Assembly (NCBI GenBank): GCA_014904985.1
Contig: MU128968.1
Location: forward strand, 1 to 64,000
Reading direction: 5' to 3'
Length of the DNA: 64,000 nucleotides
Source: Hydnum rufescens UP504
Taxonomy: Eukaryota > Basidiomycota > Agaricomycetes > Cantharellales > Hydnaceae
A program made the position numbers and the translations under genes. The number at the start of each line of letters is the position of its first letter. Within the stretch, counting starts at the first letter, position 1. Below are positions 1 to 9,505 of this stretch, piece after piece. The notes beneath the pieces are model-generated. The model was not told the DNA's origin. It did no database searches and saw only the letters and a program-made list of their open reading frames with translations.

Positions 1-557
1 TATGTAGCAGTGCTACCCTATGATGAACCCACAGGTCAACCTGCAGGTTTGCAGGTTACAGCCTGTGGGTTCAGGTTGGTGCTCTGGATAATGGCGACCA
101 GTGCAGGTTTGACCTGACCCAACCTGAACCCGACCTGTCAGGAGCCCTAGGCTTGCCATGGCAGCTCCCTAATGTTGTGTGATGTATGTACATTACTATA
201 CTACAGTGCCCCCCTGTATATACTAAGCATGATGCCTAGTCCACTGATATTTTGTCCAATCCAATCTTGTAAACCTCCCAAGCACTTACCCATCTAAAGT
301 ATTCCATATTGTAAGTGCCATGGGCTAGTAGTGATGTGGGGAGACCAGGGAAGAGGTGTGCATGGCAGATGCTAGTAATTTGCAAATGATGCTGGTAGAG
401 TCCAAAGGGACCAGGAAACCCAAAGGGGAAACATAGGAGAGATGCCCTATGGAGGGCCTCTAAATCCACAGCTTTATTTCACTGTGAGGTCAGGGATGTC
501 AGCCCCAGAGTGCAGAATTGATGAATCTGTTCAATAAGGAAGGCTGGCAAGAGTGTG
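1..557. repeat. CCTG-rich repeat DNA with a hairpin
   Basis: No gene is supported here. Bases 28-72 carry a 9 bp inverted repeat (ACCCACAGG facing CCTGTGGGT), and the first 150 bases repeat CAGGTT/AACCTG motifs on both strands. The stretch is almost free of CpG, like the rest of the first 9.5 kb. It looks like the edge of a decayed repeat that continues beyond the left end of the window. Confidence 0.5.
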
Positions 558-2831
558 TCAGACATTCAGCTGGAGGTTTATCCACTTGTTGGTCTTTAAC
601 TGCTCAAACTCCTTGTGGGACTTCTGATCTGAAAGATGAAGTTCCTGGGTCTTTCTTGAAATATTACTCTCAAGGCACTGCACACTAGCCCATATCTCTG
701 TAATATTCAACTGTAGCTCATCCTCCACTGCAATTGTCACATTATTGGTTGCAAGACCTGCAAGCTCATCCATAAGTTCCTTCAGATGCACCTGGAGTGA
801 GTCTGCAGACTGGGACATAGACAGGATGTGTTCTATTGCATGGGATCCCTTTGTCTTTGACTGGTGAGAGACTAGCCTGCTTTGAAAAGAGCATTGTTCC
901 TTGAACTGGCCCAAGAGATACTGGACCAAGGCCCCATCCAGTTTCTCCTGAGCCTGAGCCTCATGTCCTATAGTGCATGACACATGTTCACCAAGCCATT
1001 TCCCCACACCCTCTTGCTTGAGCTCATCTATATGCTCCACTTGAAGATCAATTATGAAGAGACAGTGATGGTGCTAGCAAGAGATTGACCATCAATCTAT
1101 CTTGTCAACTTAGCTTAGCAAGTGAATGTACATACACCAGTGACCCTTAGACCAGGAATAAGTCATCTGAGCTCACTCCAGAACCTCTCACACCCCTCAC
1201 CATTAGATGCCCCATTTTTCTGACTTCCAGTGTAGAAGATGCTTTATAGCTCTGCAGAAATTACTAACACCACCAGATGTTGGCTAAGGTTATAGGGATT
1301 GGGAATGAAAAGGTATGGGAGGGGCTCAGGTTAGTCTCAATGAGTTGACTGACTTACTAGTTATAGAAATGATATGGATGACTCAGATATGATGTAATGT
1401 TTCTGACTCTAGCTGGACTACTTGTATCACAATTGTCAAATTGAAACTTAGAGGCTATTTCTGATTTAAAACTTTTATGGGCTTTGAACTTATTATCATA
1501 TGATTCAGGGCTTAGACATCTAGCAACACCTGCACTGAGGGTCCTACAACTATCTACAACTTCTCATTGTTGCTCTGAGTACACCTTTCAGTCACTGGGC
1601 CACTTGAATTTCTCATCTGTAACTACTTTATTTCAAGGGGTGTCTTATCTAAAAGACACCTAAAACTACAAAACTTGATTCCTTATATGCATTTTTGGAT
1701 GTCTATGTACTTTTCTGCATCAAAGTCTGTGTGATGTTTGGATGACTAAATCAGGCTGAGTCATATCTTTTGCTTAGTCATACTAATTGCTTAGTCATAC
1801 TTTTGAGTCCGGGTTTTTTATTACAAATATTGGTTACATAAGCATATTTTTGGGCATATAGAAAACTTTTTTATTTTGTTTGTCAAATGGAGACATTTCA
1901 ACCAGGTTTCCTTGATATCTTTGGGCAGTAGCAAGATAAGGTTGTCCTAAACACTCCAACAGATCATTGATCAAGGTCTAAGGTCAGAGCACTTCCAAAC
2001 TTGCATTTTCAGATACTAGATAGTTATTCCTTCCACACTGGGGGTGATACCACAGTTGGCAAGTCCATAAGCATGGAAAACAGAGACACCAAACTCAATC
2101 CATTCCATCCGTTCAGGCATGATGTTCCACTTAAGGAGACTATGATGGATTTGATATGCAATATCATACAACAGCCCAACTGTCCAATCCTTAAGTAGAT
2201 CTTTGAGGAGTGCTGAGATCAGAGCAAAGGCATAGAACTGTTTTTCACCAGCAGTATGCATATTGGCAATGTAGATTGGAATATCATGCTGACAAAGCAT
2301 AGCCATTAGCCCTGTGTCATCAAAGTGCTGAGTGGAAGCCTTGATGTGATCACCATCAGCTGCAATGAATGAGTCACCACAGGTGTCAAGAATGGAATTT
2401 GGGATATTCATTCCTGGTTCAATGGCATCATCATCATGTGGCCCATTTCTATCATCCTCCACTGACTCATCTGCCTTTCACTTCCTGCCTGCTCCAGCTG
2501 GACTCTTTGTGGGTTGAACCTCATTGATCCTGGCAGCCATATCATCAAGGTCTGCCTGCAGAAGCTCAACTGTCCTTGGAGAGAATATCTCTGGGTCCCA
2601 GGCACCTGTCTGACCCTCAAAGCCTTTTCTCTCATCTTTGTCATCATTGTGTTTGAGTTGAAAGTTTGCATCTATGCAAACAATGACAGTGGCCTGAAGA
2701 TAAGCCACATGCCTCCCTCTGAAGCAAAGAGCACAGTGTGATTGCAAGTATGCACTTGAACACTCCAGGGCACCATCAACTTTAGTAGGCCTGGTGAAAT
2801 TGTGCACATTCAGATAAGGCTGGTCAGCCAT
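558..2831 (-). pseudogene. Decayed KDZ-family DNA transposase
   Basis: Three minus-strand pieces lie in the correct order of a KDZ (Kyakuja-Dileera-Zisupton) transposase. The N-terminal piece (2478-2831) has a CALCFRG cysteine motif and the IVCIDANF strand. The middle piece (2016-2462) has DSFIAADGDHIKAST, DTGLMAMLCQHD, NMHTAGEKQFYA and WTVGLLYDIAYQIH, all typical of the catalytic core. The C-terminal piece (558-1040) is helical and ends FEQLKTNKWINLQLNV, like the KDZ coiled-coil tail. After the VFHAYG motif the frame slips: WTCQLWYHP follows in another frame, as expected for the family's WxCQxxYHPRK. About 1 kb between 1040 and 2016 is too decayed to read. With frameshifts, stops and loss of CpG, it is a dead copy. 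KDZ elements are abundant in agaricomycetes. Confidence 0.85.
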
Positions 2832-2837
2832 ATAGCC

Positions 2838-2968
2838 TTAGCTCAAAAGGAGTACCATTTTGACATGTTGTCAGGGCCTGAGAGGCTTAAATTGGGGTTG
2901 ATGTCAAATGATCATCAAAAACTGAATTTTGACCTTGGATGGATGGTTTTGACATCAACCAATGTCAA
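2838..2968 (+). repeat. Repeat arm 1 of a diverged inverted pair
   Basis: This stretch, just upstream of the KDZ N-terminal piece, starts with CTCAAAAGGAGTACCATTTT. The reverse complement of 8880-9012 starts almost identically, and similarity continues for about 130 bases (shared GATGTCAA, GATCAT, TTGACCTT and CAATGTCAA or close variants). The pair lies in opposite orientations 6 kb apart. They may be copies of one dispersed repeat or the worn ends of one element. Confidence 0.5.
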
Positions 2969-2999
2969 TGGCCTCAACCTCAAAGCTGAACAAGACAGC

Positions 3000-3720
3000 A
3001 TTCAACACAAGGGCTATATGTAATATAGTGTATTACATAATTAAGTTAGGACTCAAAAGTCATGTATATATGGCAGATTCCACAGAATCAAATCGAAAAC
3101 CTTTGCCTGGATCTTCATCACCTAGTGAGAAACCATGAATATCTGTCTCTACTCTGCTTCTCTCTGCCTATCTGGTTGGCCTGTCTAGTAGCCATCAATA
3201 CTAGCCCTTTCCCTGGCTTTGGGACTGCACCTTTGGACCCCAGCTGAGAAAGCAGTGAGTAGGATAGTCCATTCCTCTCACTGACCCCCCACTCTCTCCT
3301 TAGTTAGTGACTGTGCCACTTGGCCAGTCACTACTTTATATCCTTTCACCATTCCTTCCACTCCCTCACACTCTTTTCCCTGGCCTCAGAGCAAAGCCAG
3401 TGCTTAGCTCTGTGTCCAGCTCCTCTGTCCAAAGCTAGTGCTGAGGGCAGTGTGATTACTCTTTCTCCTCTTATCCTCCCTATTCCTACTCCCTCCCCTG
3501 TCAACTCCACTTTGTCCAAGTATGACAATAAGTGCCCTCCTGAATTGGGAGGCAGTTTGTTACACTACACACATTAAAGTATAAGAATTCAGGTACATTA
3601 ATCTTCAGTATCTATGGGGCTCTATGTAGACATGACCAAGGTCCTCTACTTCACAATCCCACACCTAATGCACCCTCAAAAAGGTACCTCTTAGGTGGGT
3701 TCTGGTTGCATTGGGATATG
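3000..3720. other. Gene-free CpG-poor DNA
   Basis: Short open frames occur here by chance only, none with a recognisable domain or splice structure. There are C/T-rich stretches around 3280-3500 (many CCTC and CTCC words). I see no clear element boundary. Confidence 0.4.
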
Positions 3721-3739
3721 ACCTAAGAGGTGATTTTTA

Positions 3740-4230
3740 TATAGGCATGTCTAGGCAGTGTCTAAAGGTGTCCAGAAGATGAAAAAATTTCAAGTCCCCA
3801 TAATAGGCATGCCTATCTGTGCCCACCACAGGTGCCACTCCAAGGCTTTTTAACTATTTGATAGGCATGCCTAAATCAGTTGTGTCTAATGATGTCTAGA
3901 GCTTAATTATTGACTTTGAATTGAAGAGGCCTATCCAGGGTTGATTTAGACATGCCTAAATCAGTGATGTCTAGTGATGTGTAGAGTCAGGTGCTGCTCC
4001 AGGGGTTTTACAATGACTTGATGGACACCCTGCAGTTGATTTAGGCATGCCTAAATCAGCTGTGTCTAGGCATGCATAGAGCTTGTTATACCTCATTAGA
4101 GTTTCCTGGTGTGTCCATGAGGGCTTAGTATGCAGTGTGTCCACTAGTGGATAAATTAAAACAGGTTGACCATCACCAGGAGGTGTCTAATTGTGTGCCT
4201 AAGCAAGTCTAGGCATGTCTACATGGACAA
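3740..4230. repeat. Degenerate array of AGGCATGCCT palindromes
   Basis: The palindrome TAGGCATGCCTA or a one-base variant recurs near 3743, 3804, 3863, 3951, 4046, 4067 and 4210. It is often followed by AAATCAG and then TGTCTAG. Copies near 3863, 3951 and 4046 share the longer pattern palindrome-AAATCAG-TGTCTA-TAGAG, so this is a tandem-like array of roughly 90-100 bp units. A further copy lies near 5270. The reading is by eye; the function is unknown. Confidence 0.6.
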
Positions 4231-5560
4231 TTTATATAAATGTTTTTTGAATGTTATTTGCTGGGATCTGCTGGGAACATTTATAAGACATCTCTGCAAG
4301 GAAAAAAGGGAAACATTTTTCCAACATTCAGGTTTCCAATGCTAGTCTGACATATTCTGCCAACTATTGGGTCAAGATTGGGATTGCTTTGTTCCAGCAT
4401 TTAAAAGAAAATATGGGTCCAACCCTGTAGAGAGGTTCAGTGATGACTCTATTATATTGTATTTACTGAAATTATACCTGCTTAGATTGTGCTATGGAGG
4501 AGTCTTTAGACCACCACCAAACAATTCAGTATAAAACTAATTATATTAAGGGGGAATAGTGTAGCAACCATGGAGTGGACAACATAAGGGAAATTTACAC
4601 AGCAACAGGACTTAGGTCTGACTCAAGGGTTAAGGGAAGGTGCATGTCATAACTGGCAGGTGGGCAGGCAAAAACTGGTATGTGAGAAGGAGACCAACTG
4701 ACTCCACCAGGCAGAAGGGTTCTCACCATCCAGATGAATAATATGTTGGTGGGATGGTGAGAAAACTGGAGTCGCAGTGACACTCCAACTCCAAGGCAAG
4801 TGCAAGAGTCCAGGAAATGCTACTTCTTTGTTCACTAGTGTGCATCCACAGCCTTCACACCTTGGACTTCAAGGGGGAATGTAGAGGAGTAGAACCAGGG
4901 CAGAGGCACTCAGTGATTTGAGCACAAACAGAAACAAGAGAGCTCAGAGGATTTTTGGTACACCCCAAGAAACTAGACAGTTCATACAATGAGAATTGGC
5001 AGTTGCCAGAGCTTGGCTCATCAAGGAAAATCTCTAAGTCCACCAGAATAGCTGAGAAGGGTAGCCTGAATATCTGAGAGACATTTCCTGGAAACATTCT
5101 TTGAATGTCTTGGGGAAATAGCTTGCAAATCTTCCAAGAACACAGGGACTATGTTGAGCCTTAAGTGCAATTTTAATGGCAAAGGGAGATTTTTCATAGG
5201 TTTTTATTGGCATTGGAAAAATGATTTCCTTTTTACCTCAAATTCATGATTAACTGGATTGGCCATGTAGGTGTCTAGGCATGTCTAGGCAGGTAAATTG
5301 GGTCTGAGTTTAGTACAAATATTATATAATTATTCCTAAATGGTATCCACTTACATAATACATGTATCCTATCTTAAAAAATGCCAAAATGTGGAAATTA
5401 AATGAAGTACATCCAAAGGATATTTAGGCATCCAGCCCAATAGGGGCCCAGGACCAGGGGGAGGTCCCTGGGATGGATGGATGGATCCCTGGGGACCTGA
5501 TAAAGTGAAAAAATCAGGCCCAGGGCCAATGGTTAATCCCTGAAAGGGCAGGAAGAACAG
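4231..5560. other. Gene-free CpG-poor DNA
   Basis: No coding region is supported. One outlying TCTAGGCATGTCTAGGCAG copy of the palindrome family lies near 5270-5290. GGATGGATGGATGG near 5472 is a short microsatellite. The rest has no feature I can name. Confidence 0.4.
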
Positions 5561-5564
5561 CTCT

Positions 5565-6112
5565 GGAACCACTGGAAGTTGCTGGAATCTAAGCACTGAG
5601 CAGATCAGTCTGAAATGTGGCACATGATTAGAGCCTATTTGGGCACAAACCATATTAAAGTTTCAGCCAAATACATGCATTAGTTATTGAGATATGAGGC
5701 AAACAACTTTGGCTATTGAAAATTGATTTCCTCCTCCCATAGAATAGCTGGGGACTTGAAAATTTTCAGGCAGCATGAAAATATAGCATACTAATTACAG
5801 TATGTGCCAAAAATTATCCCAATCCATTCAGGTTAAGGCAGTGAACTGGACAAGGGAACCAGAACCACTGGAAATTTCCAAAAAAGAACCACTGTGAAAA
5901 TTGCTCTGAAAATTGGCATGTGATTATAAGCTGCTTAGGTGAAAATCATATCAAAGTTTCAGCCATACCCATCCAGTAGTTATGGAGTTATGGGTCAAAC
6001 AAGTTTGAACATTGAAAATTAATTTACTCCCCTTACAGACAGGATATGAACTTGAAATTTTGCATGGGGTATGGCCATATGATGAACTACATATGTGCCA
6101 AAAATCAGCTTT
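5565..6112 (+). repeat. Degenerate tandem duplication, about 300 bp unit
   Basis: Two diverged copies follow each other, about 5565-5820 and 5868-6112. Both open with GGAACCACTGG or a close variant. They continue through TGTGATTA-like, AAAGTTTCAGCCA, TTATGGAGTTATG-like and ATTGAAAATTxATTT blocks, and end with TATGTGCCAAAAAT. Similarity is uneven but the order of blocks is the same. A third fragment of the end block may lie near 6385-6405. Confidence 0.55.
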
Positions 6113-7195
6113 TTTGTTTACTTTTAGGCATGCCACTTCCTTGGCAGGACAAATGGGAACAAAACCCTACCATGAATGTGAGCCACTCCACCTCAGGCCT
6201 AAACTAGGTGGAATAAGCTTTTATTAGTATGAACCTGACTATATCCAAAAATAGAATGAATTGGATGTGTGGAAGTGCCTGAGATTGAGGGGGAGGGGGA
6301 GGAAGGTCAAAAGGGAATTACATAAAATGTAGAGCAGGGGTGGCTCTGATATTATACCACTAGTCTAACACATATATAGGGTGTACACATACCAAATATC
6401 AGCCTAACTGGACTCCATTTAGGCACTGCTCCACAGCACTCCCCCCAAAACAACAATTTCCTCCCCAGAGCCTTCCATCCATGCAATTATCCTGCAAGAA
6501 TGTACATAATGGCAGTACAGTCCTGTACATATTGAAATAGACATTGGAAAAAGACCTGAGGAAGAGGTCTGGAGGCTAATACTACCATATGACCAACTAT
6601 TCAGTCACACAGTCACACACCCATGTGAATTGAACCAAATCTGGTCATTGTCACATGTCACACAAGGTTGTAAACTGGCTTTGGGGGGCATGGTCACACT
6701 CATGGAGAACCCCAAGGGCAGAGCCCCATGTACTAGGAGCCTTACATGGCCCAGGTGATGAGAATCAATAAGATCTTTGTTCCTGCTTTACCAGTACCAG
6801 TTGAGAGGCTATGCCCCTAATTGCTGAGAGGTCCCAGAATGAATGAATTTGCCTGATGTCACATATGTGAACAGTCTTGGGGGGGCCCTGGATGCAAATT
6901 TCTCTGTCATGCTCCAAAATTGGGAATAGTTGGTTACAAGAGTACAGTATACATACATATATGCATACACAGTAATGCTGCACACCAAAATAGGTAGATG
7001 GACATAAGGAGTAAAAACACAATGTGACAATGGAATCACCAACATCAATGCTAGCAATATTGCTGCACAACTGTGTACATGGGCACTTTGCTAACTGTGG
7101 CAACTGCTGGTGTTGAGTCCACTGTTTTGACAGTCACTGTACTTCAAATGGGACAGTCCCAGGTCCCACTGGGGCCATGGCTTTGTCAGACAGGC
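6113..7195. other. Gene-free CpG-poor DNA
   Basis: Several frames of about 80-110 codons occur here but have no family motif and overlap each other in different frames. AT-rich tracts and a TATATAT stretch near 6955 are visible. Nothing further can be supported. Confidence 0.4.
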
Positions 7196-7199
7196 TGAG

Positions 7200-7475
7200 T
7201 GTGGGCACATTCTGTGTGCCCAAATCTCAGCTGTCCAACAAGCTGTTATTTCTGAAAATTATGTTGGAACCAGGGTTTGAACCTGGGACCTCCTGCCTTC
7301 TAGTCAGGTGCTCTTCCAACTGAGCTATCCCTCCAGTTCTGGAGATGGAACTTACTTTCCAACACAAGCCTACTCAAGAGAAACCATTTCCCATCTTGCT
7401 ATCCTCCATCCTCTCCCATACCCTCATGTGGTCCTCCAGAGGGAAGGGGGTTGTTGTTAAAGCTGTGTGTGGGTG
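7200..7475 (-). repeat. Repeat copy A carrying the tRNA-like unit
   Basis: The part 7200-7245 (GTGGGCACATTCTGTGTGCCCAAATC and on, an inverted repeat of GGGCACA) matches 8325-8370 and, partly, 8627-8670. The part 7380-7475, including CCCTCATGTGGTCC and AAGCTGTGTGTGGGTG, matches 8540-8635. The tRNA-like sequence at 7266-7334 sits between the two matching parts. Either a SINE has a tRNA head and this body, or a tRNA-like unit was inserted into an older repeat. Confidence 0.5.
7266..7334 (-). repeat. tRNA-derived SINE-like head (broken tRNA fold)
   Basis: Read on the minus strand it has an A box (TAGCTCAGTTGG) and a B box (GGTTCAAACCC). The D stem (GCTC/GAGC), the anticodon stem with one mismatch, and a perfect T stem (CCAGG/CCTGG) are all present. 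The anticodon position reads AGA, which would be serine, but there is no long variable arm. The acceptor stem does not close: GGAGGGA faces TTCCAAC. That argues against a working tRNA gene and for a pol III SINE head or tRNA pseudogene. It lies in repeat DNA. Confidence 0.7.
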
Positions 7476-8320
7476 TAGGGGTTTCTTCTATATAAGATGT
7501 GAGAAACCTAAGGGAGGATTTGAGTTTAGAGCTCAAAACCTTGCCTTAATATGCCAAGGTAAAACAGGTACTTCCCTCCCAATATAGATGGGAATGCCTG
7601 TAACAGTACTAGGATAGAAAGCTATCTGTACTGGCAATAAGAGTGTTTGAGACAGACCATCTCAGGATTAGTCAAATGGGTAGGGTTCAGAAGAGAGGAT
7701 TACACTGTCCTCAAGCAGTTGCCAGCTGGTAGATGAGAGGAGCTCCCAGTCCTCAAGGTGGATATGAGTCAGGAACTGAGGGGTTTGGCTATCCTCAGAT
7801 TTTCAGGTAGGTGTCTCAGAATTCAGTCTTTCTTGTGCCAGCTGGTTGTTAAGCTGAGTCCACAGAAATCTTACTAGGTCTAGGTGTTGACCAGGGAATA
7901 CCTTCACACAGCTTCACAAAGCACTGTCTGGCTTGTAATGGTAAGAGGGAAAGAATTATTATTATTGGGGGTGTAATGTACAGATTTTTATATGCTGGCC
8001 CAGAACTCCTGAGTAGCACATGGTATGGATATTTATTTTTAGATGGGTTCCAGACCTGGCTGGCCTCTTCCTATTATGGAAAGCTCTGCCCAGCCCAGAA
8101 GGTCCTTGATCTATTTCTGAGATTTGCTAGGGAGTCTAGACAATGACATGTTTCAGGTGATGTAATTGCCATTAGTCAATGACTCATAGGCTCTTAGTCA
8201 TCCTGGTTTCTGTCCATTGTCCATCTCCAAGTCTGCTTGTGTATATAGGTGGCCTAGCTGAGGACTTAAGGTCCAAATAATGAGAATTAGGTGTTTTCTT
8301 ACCCTAAGTTTCCTACCCTT
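7476..8320. other. Gene-free CpG-poor DNA
   Basis: No coding region, RNA gene or recognisable element boundary is supported. The base composition is continuous with the surrounding repeat block. Confidence 0.4.
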
Positions 8321-8324
8321 CTAC

Positions 8325-8670
8325 AGTGGGTGCATTCTATGCACCCAAATCACAGCTTTTCAACACCCCACTCTCAGGGTGTTCTGACAATTTTTGGCCT
8401 CACTCTTCCTCATCTCCTCCTGCCCTCCCACTGAACATCACCTGGAATCCTCAAATCTTGGCCAAATTGGGTGTTTGTGGGCTTGTTGGAATTGCCTCAT
8501 TCATCCACATCTTTCAAGCCTATTTACAAAGCAATCCAATCATTTCTCATCTCACTATTTTCATCCTCTCCCAGTGCCCTCATGTGGTCCCCCAGGGGGA
8601 GGGGGGTTATTGTTCAAGCTGTGTGTGGGTGAATTCAGAGTGCCCAAATCCCAGCTTTTCAACACCCCTT
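8325..8670 (-). repeat. Repeat copies B and C, related to 7200-7475
   Basis: Position 8327 begins GGGTGCATTCTATGCACCC, a perfect 7 bp stem with a 5 base loop, followed by AAATCACAGCTTTTCAACACC. A second, less regular copy starts near 8629 (GGGTGAATTCAGAGTGCCC) and also runs into AAATCCCAGCTTTTCAACACC. Between them, 8540-8635 matches 7380-7475. Such hairpins occur in SINE bodies and at some transposon ends; I cannot decide which. Confidence 0.55.
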
Positions 8671-8879
8671 CCCTGGTGGAGGCAATGGATCTTCCCTGTG
8701 TTCTCCATGTATCATCACAATTAGTCTCCCTTTGTGTCAATGTCTATCAGAGTGCAAGATCAATCATTATAACCAATCATGGCTATCCCTGATAATGCTG
8801 TGTTGCCTGCTGACCCCAAGGCCAGTGTTCCCTAGGTTTCCAGACCCCCTCCCACTACCCCTGCATGGCTCCCCCTCCA

Positions 8880-9012
8880 TGTAGTATTGATATTGGCTGA
8901 AGTTAAATTTCTCATAAGGTCAATTTGATCATTGTCAATTGACATCAAAGAAAATTAGTCCTCATTAGGCCAGTGAAATGACCTCAAATGGTACTCCTTT
9001 TGATGTCAGCCC
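8880..9012 (-). repeat. Repeat arm 2 of a diverged inverted pair
   Basis: The reverse complement of this stretch aligns with 2838-2968, sharing CAAAAGGAGTACCATTT and several following blocks. The orientation is opposite to arm 1. Confidence 0.5.
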
Positions 9013-9480
9013 AAGTGGCTGACTGAGGTGATTCAGATATACTTGAGCTGGGATCAAGGTTTTTTCATTGAGTGCAGGGGTAGGAGGATGATCAGAGGAC
9101 AGAGTGGAGTTCAATGATTCACAAAAAGAATTGATGATTTTTGTCATCTCTGCCTTCACCAGTTTAACATCTAGTTAGATATAATAAATGCAAGGCTCAT
9201 TAAAGTGGCTGACCAACCTGGACAATGGCAGGATCTTGGGCTTGCCAATGATGCATTTGATGGAACTGTTCCAGGCATGAGTTAACTTTCATTCAGCAAC
9301 ACCAGAGGGTACAATCCTCATCTGCCAAATTGATTACATAATATACTAAAAAAGAAAAATGGCAAATGGCAAGGTTATCTGGCAGGATTATACTGAAGGG
9401 GGATGTACACTATGTGGCACCCTGCCCACATTCCTTCACTTTGGGCCATTGGTCTTCTCAGTCTTGGGAATGTCCGTAGC
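9013..9480. other. Right margin of the CpG-poor repeat block
   Basis: No gene or element is supported. CpG is still absent up to position 9475, where the first two CpGs (CCGT, TCGA) appear shortly before the sirtuin stop codon. Confidence 0.45.
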
Positions 9481-9505
9481 TCGAGGTTCTGAGATTTTTC
9501 ACACC

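Noticed and set aside
3740..4230. CRISPR array
   Set aside because: The repeats are short palindromes with unequal spacing and drifted sequence in a eukaryotic genome. There are no unique spacers of constant length.
7266..7334. A functional tRNA gene on the minus strand
   Set aside because: A and B boxes and the T arm are good, but the acceptor stem does not pair and anticodon AGA would need a long variable arm that is missing. It sits in repeat DNA, so a SINE head or tRNA pseudogene is more likely.
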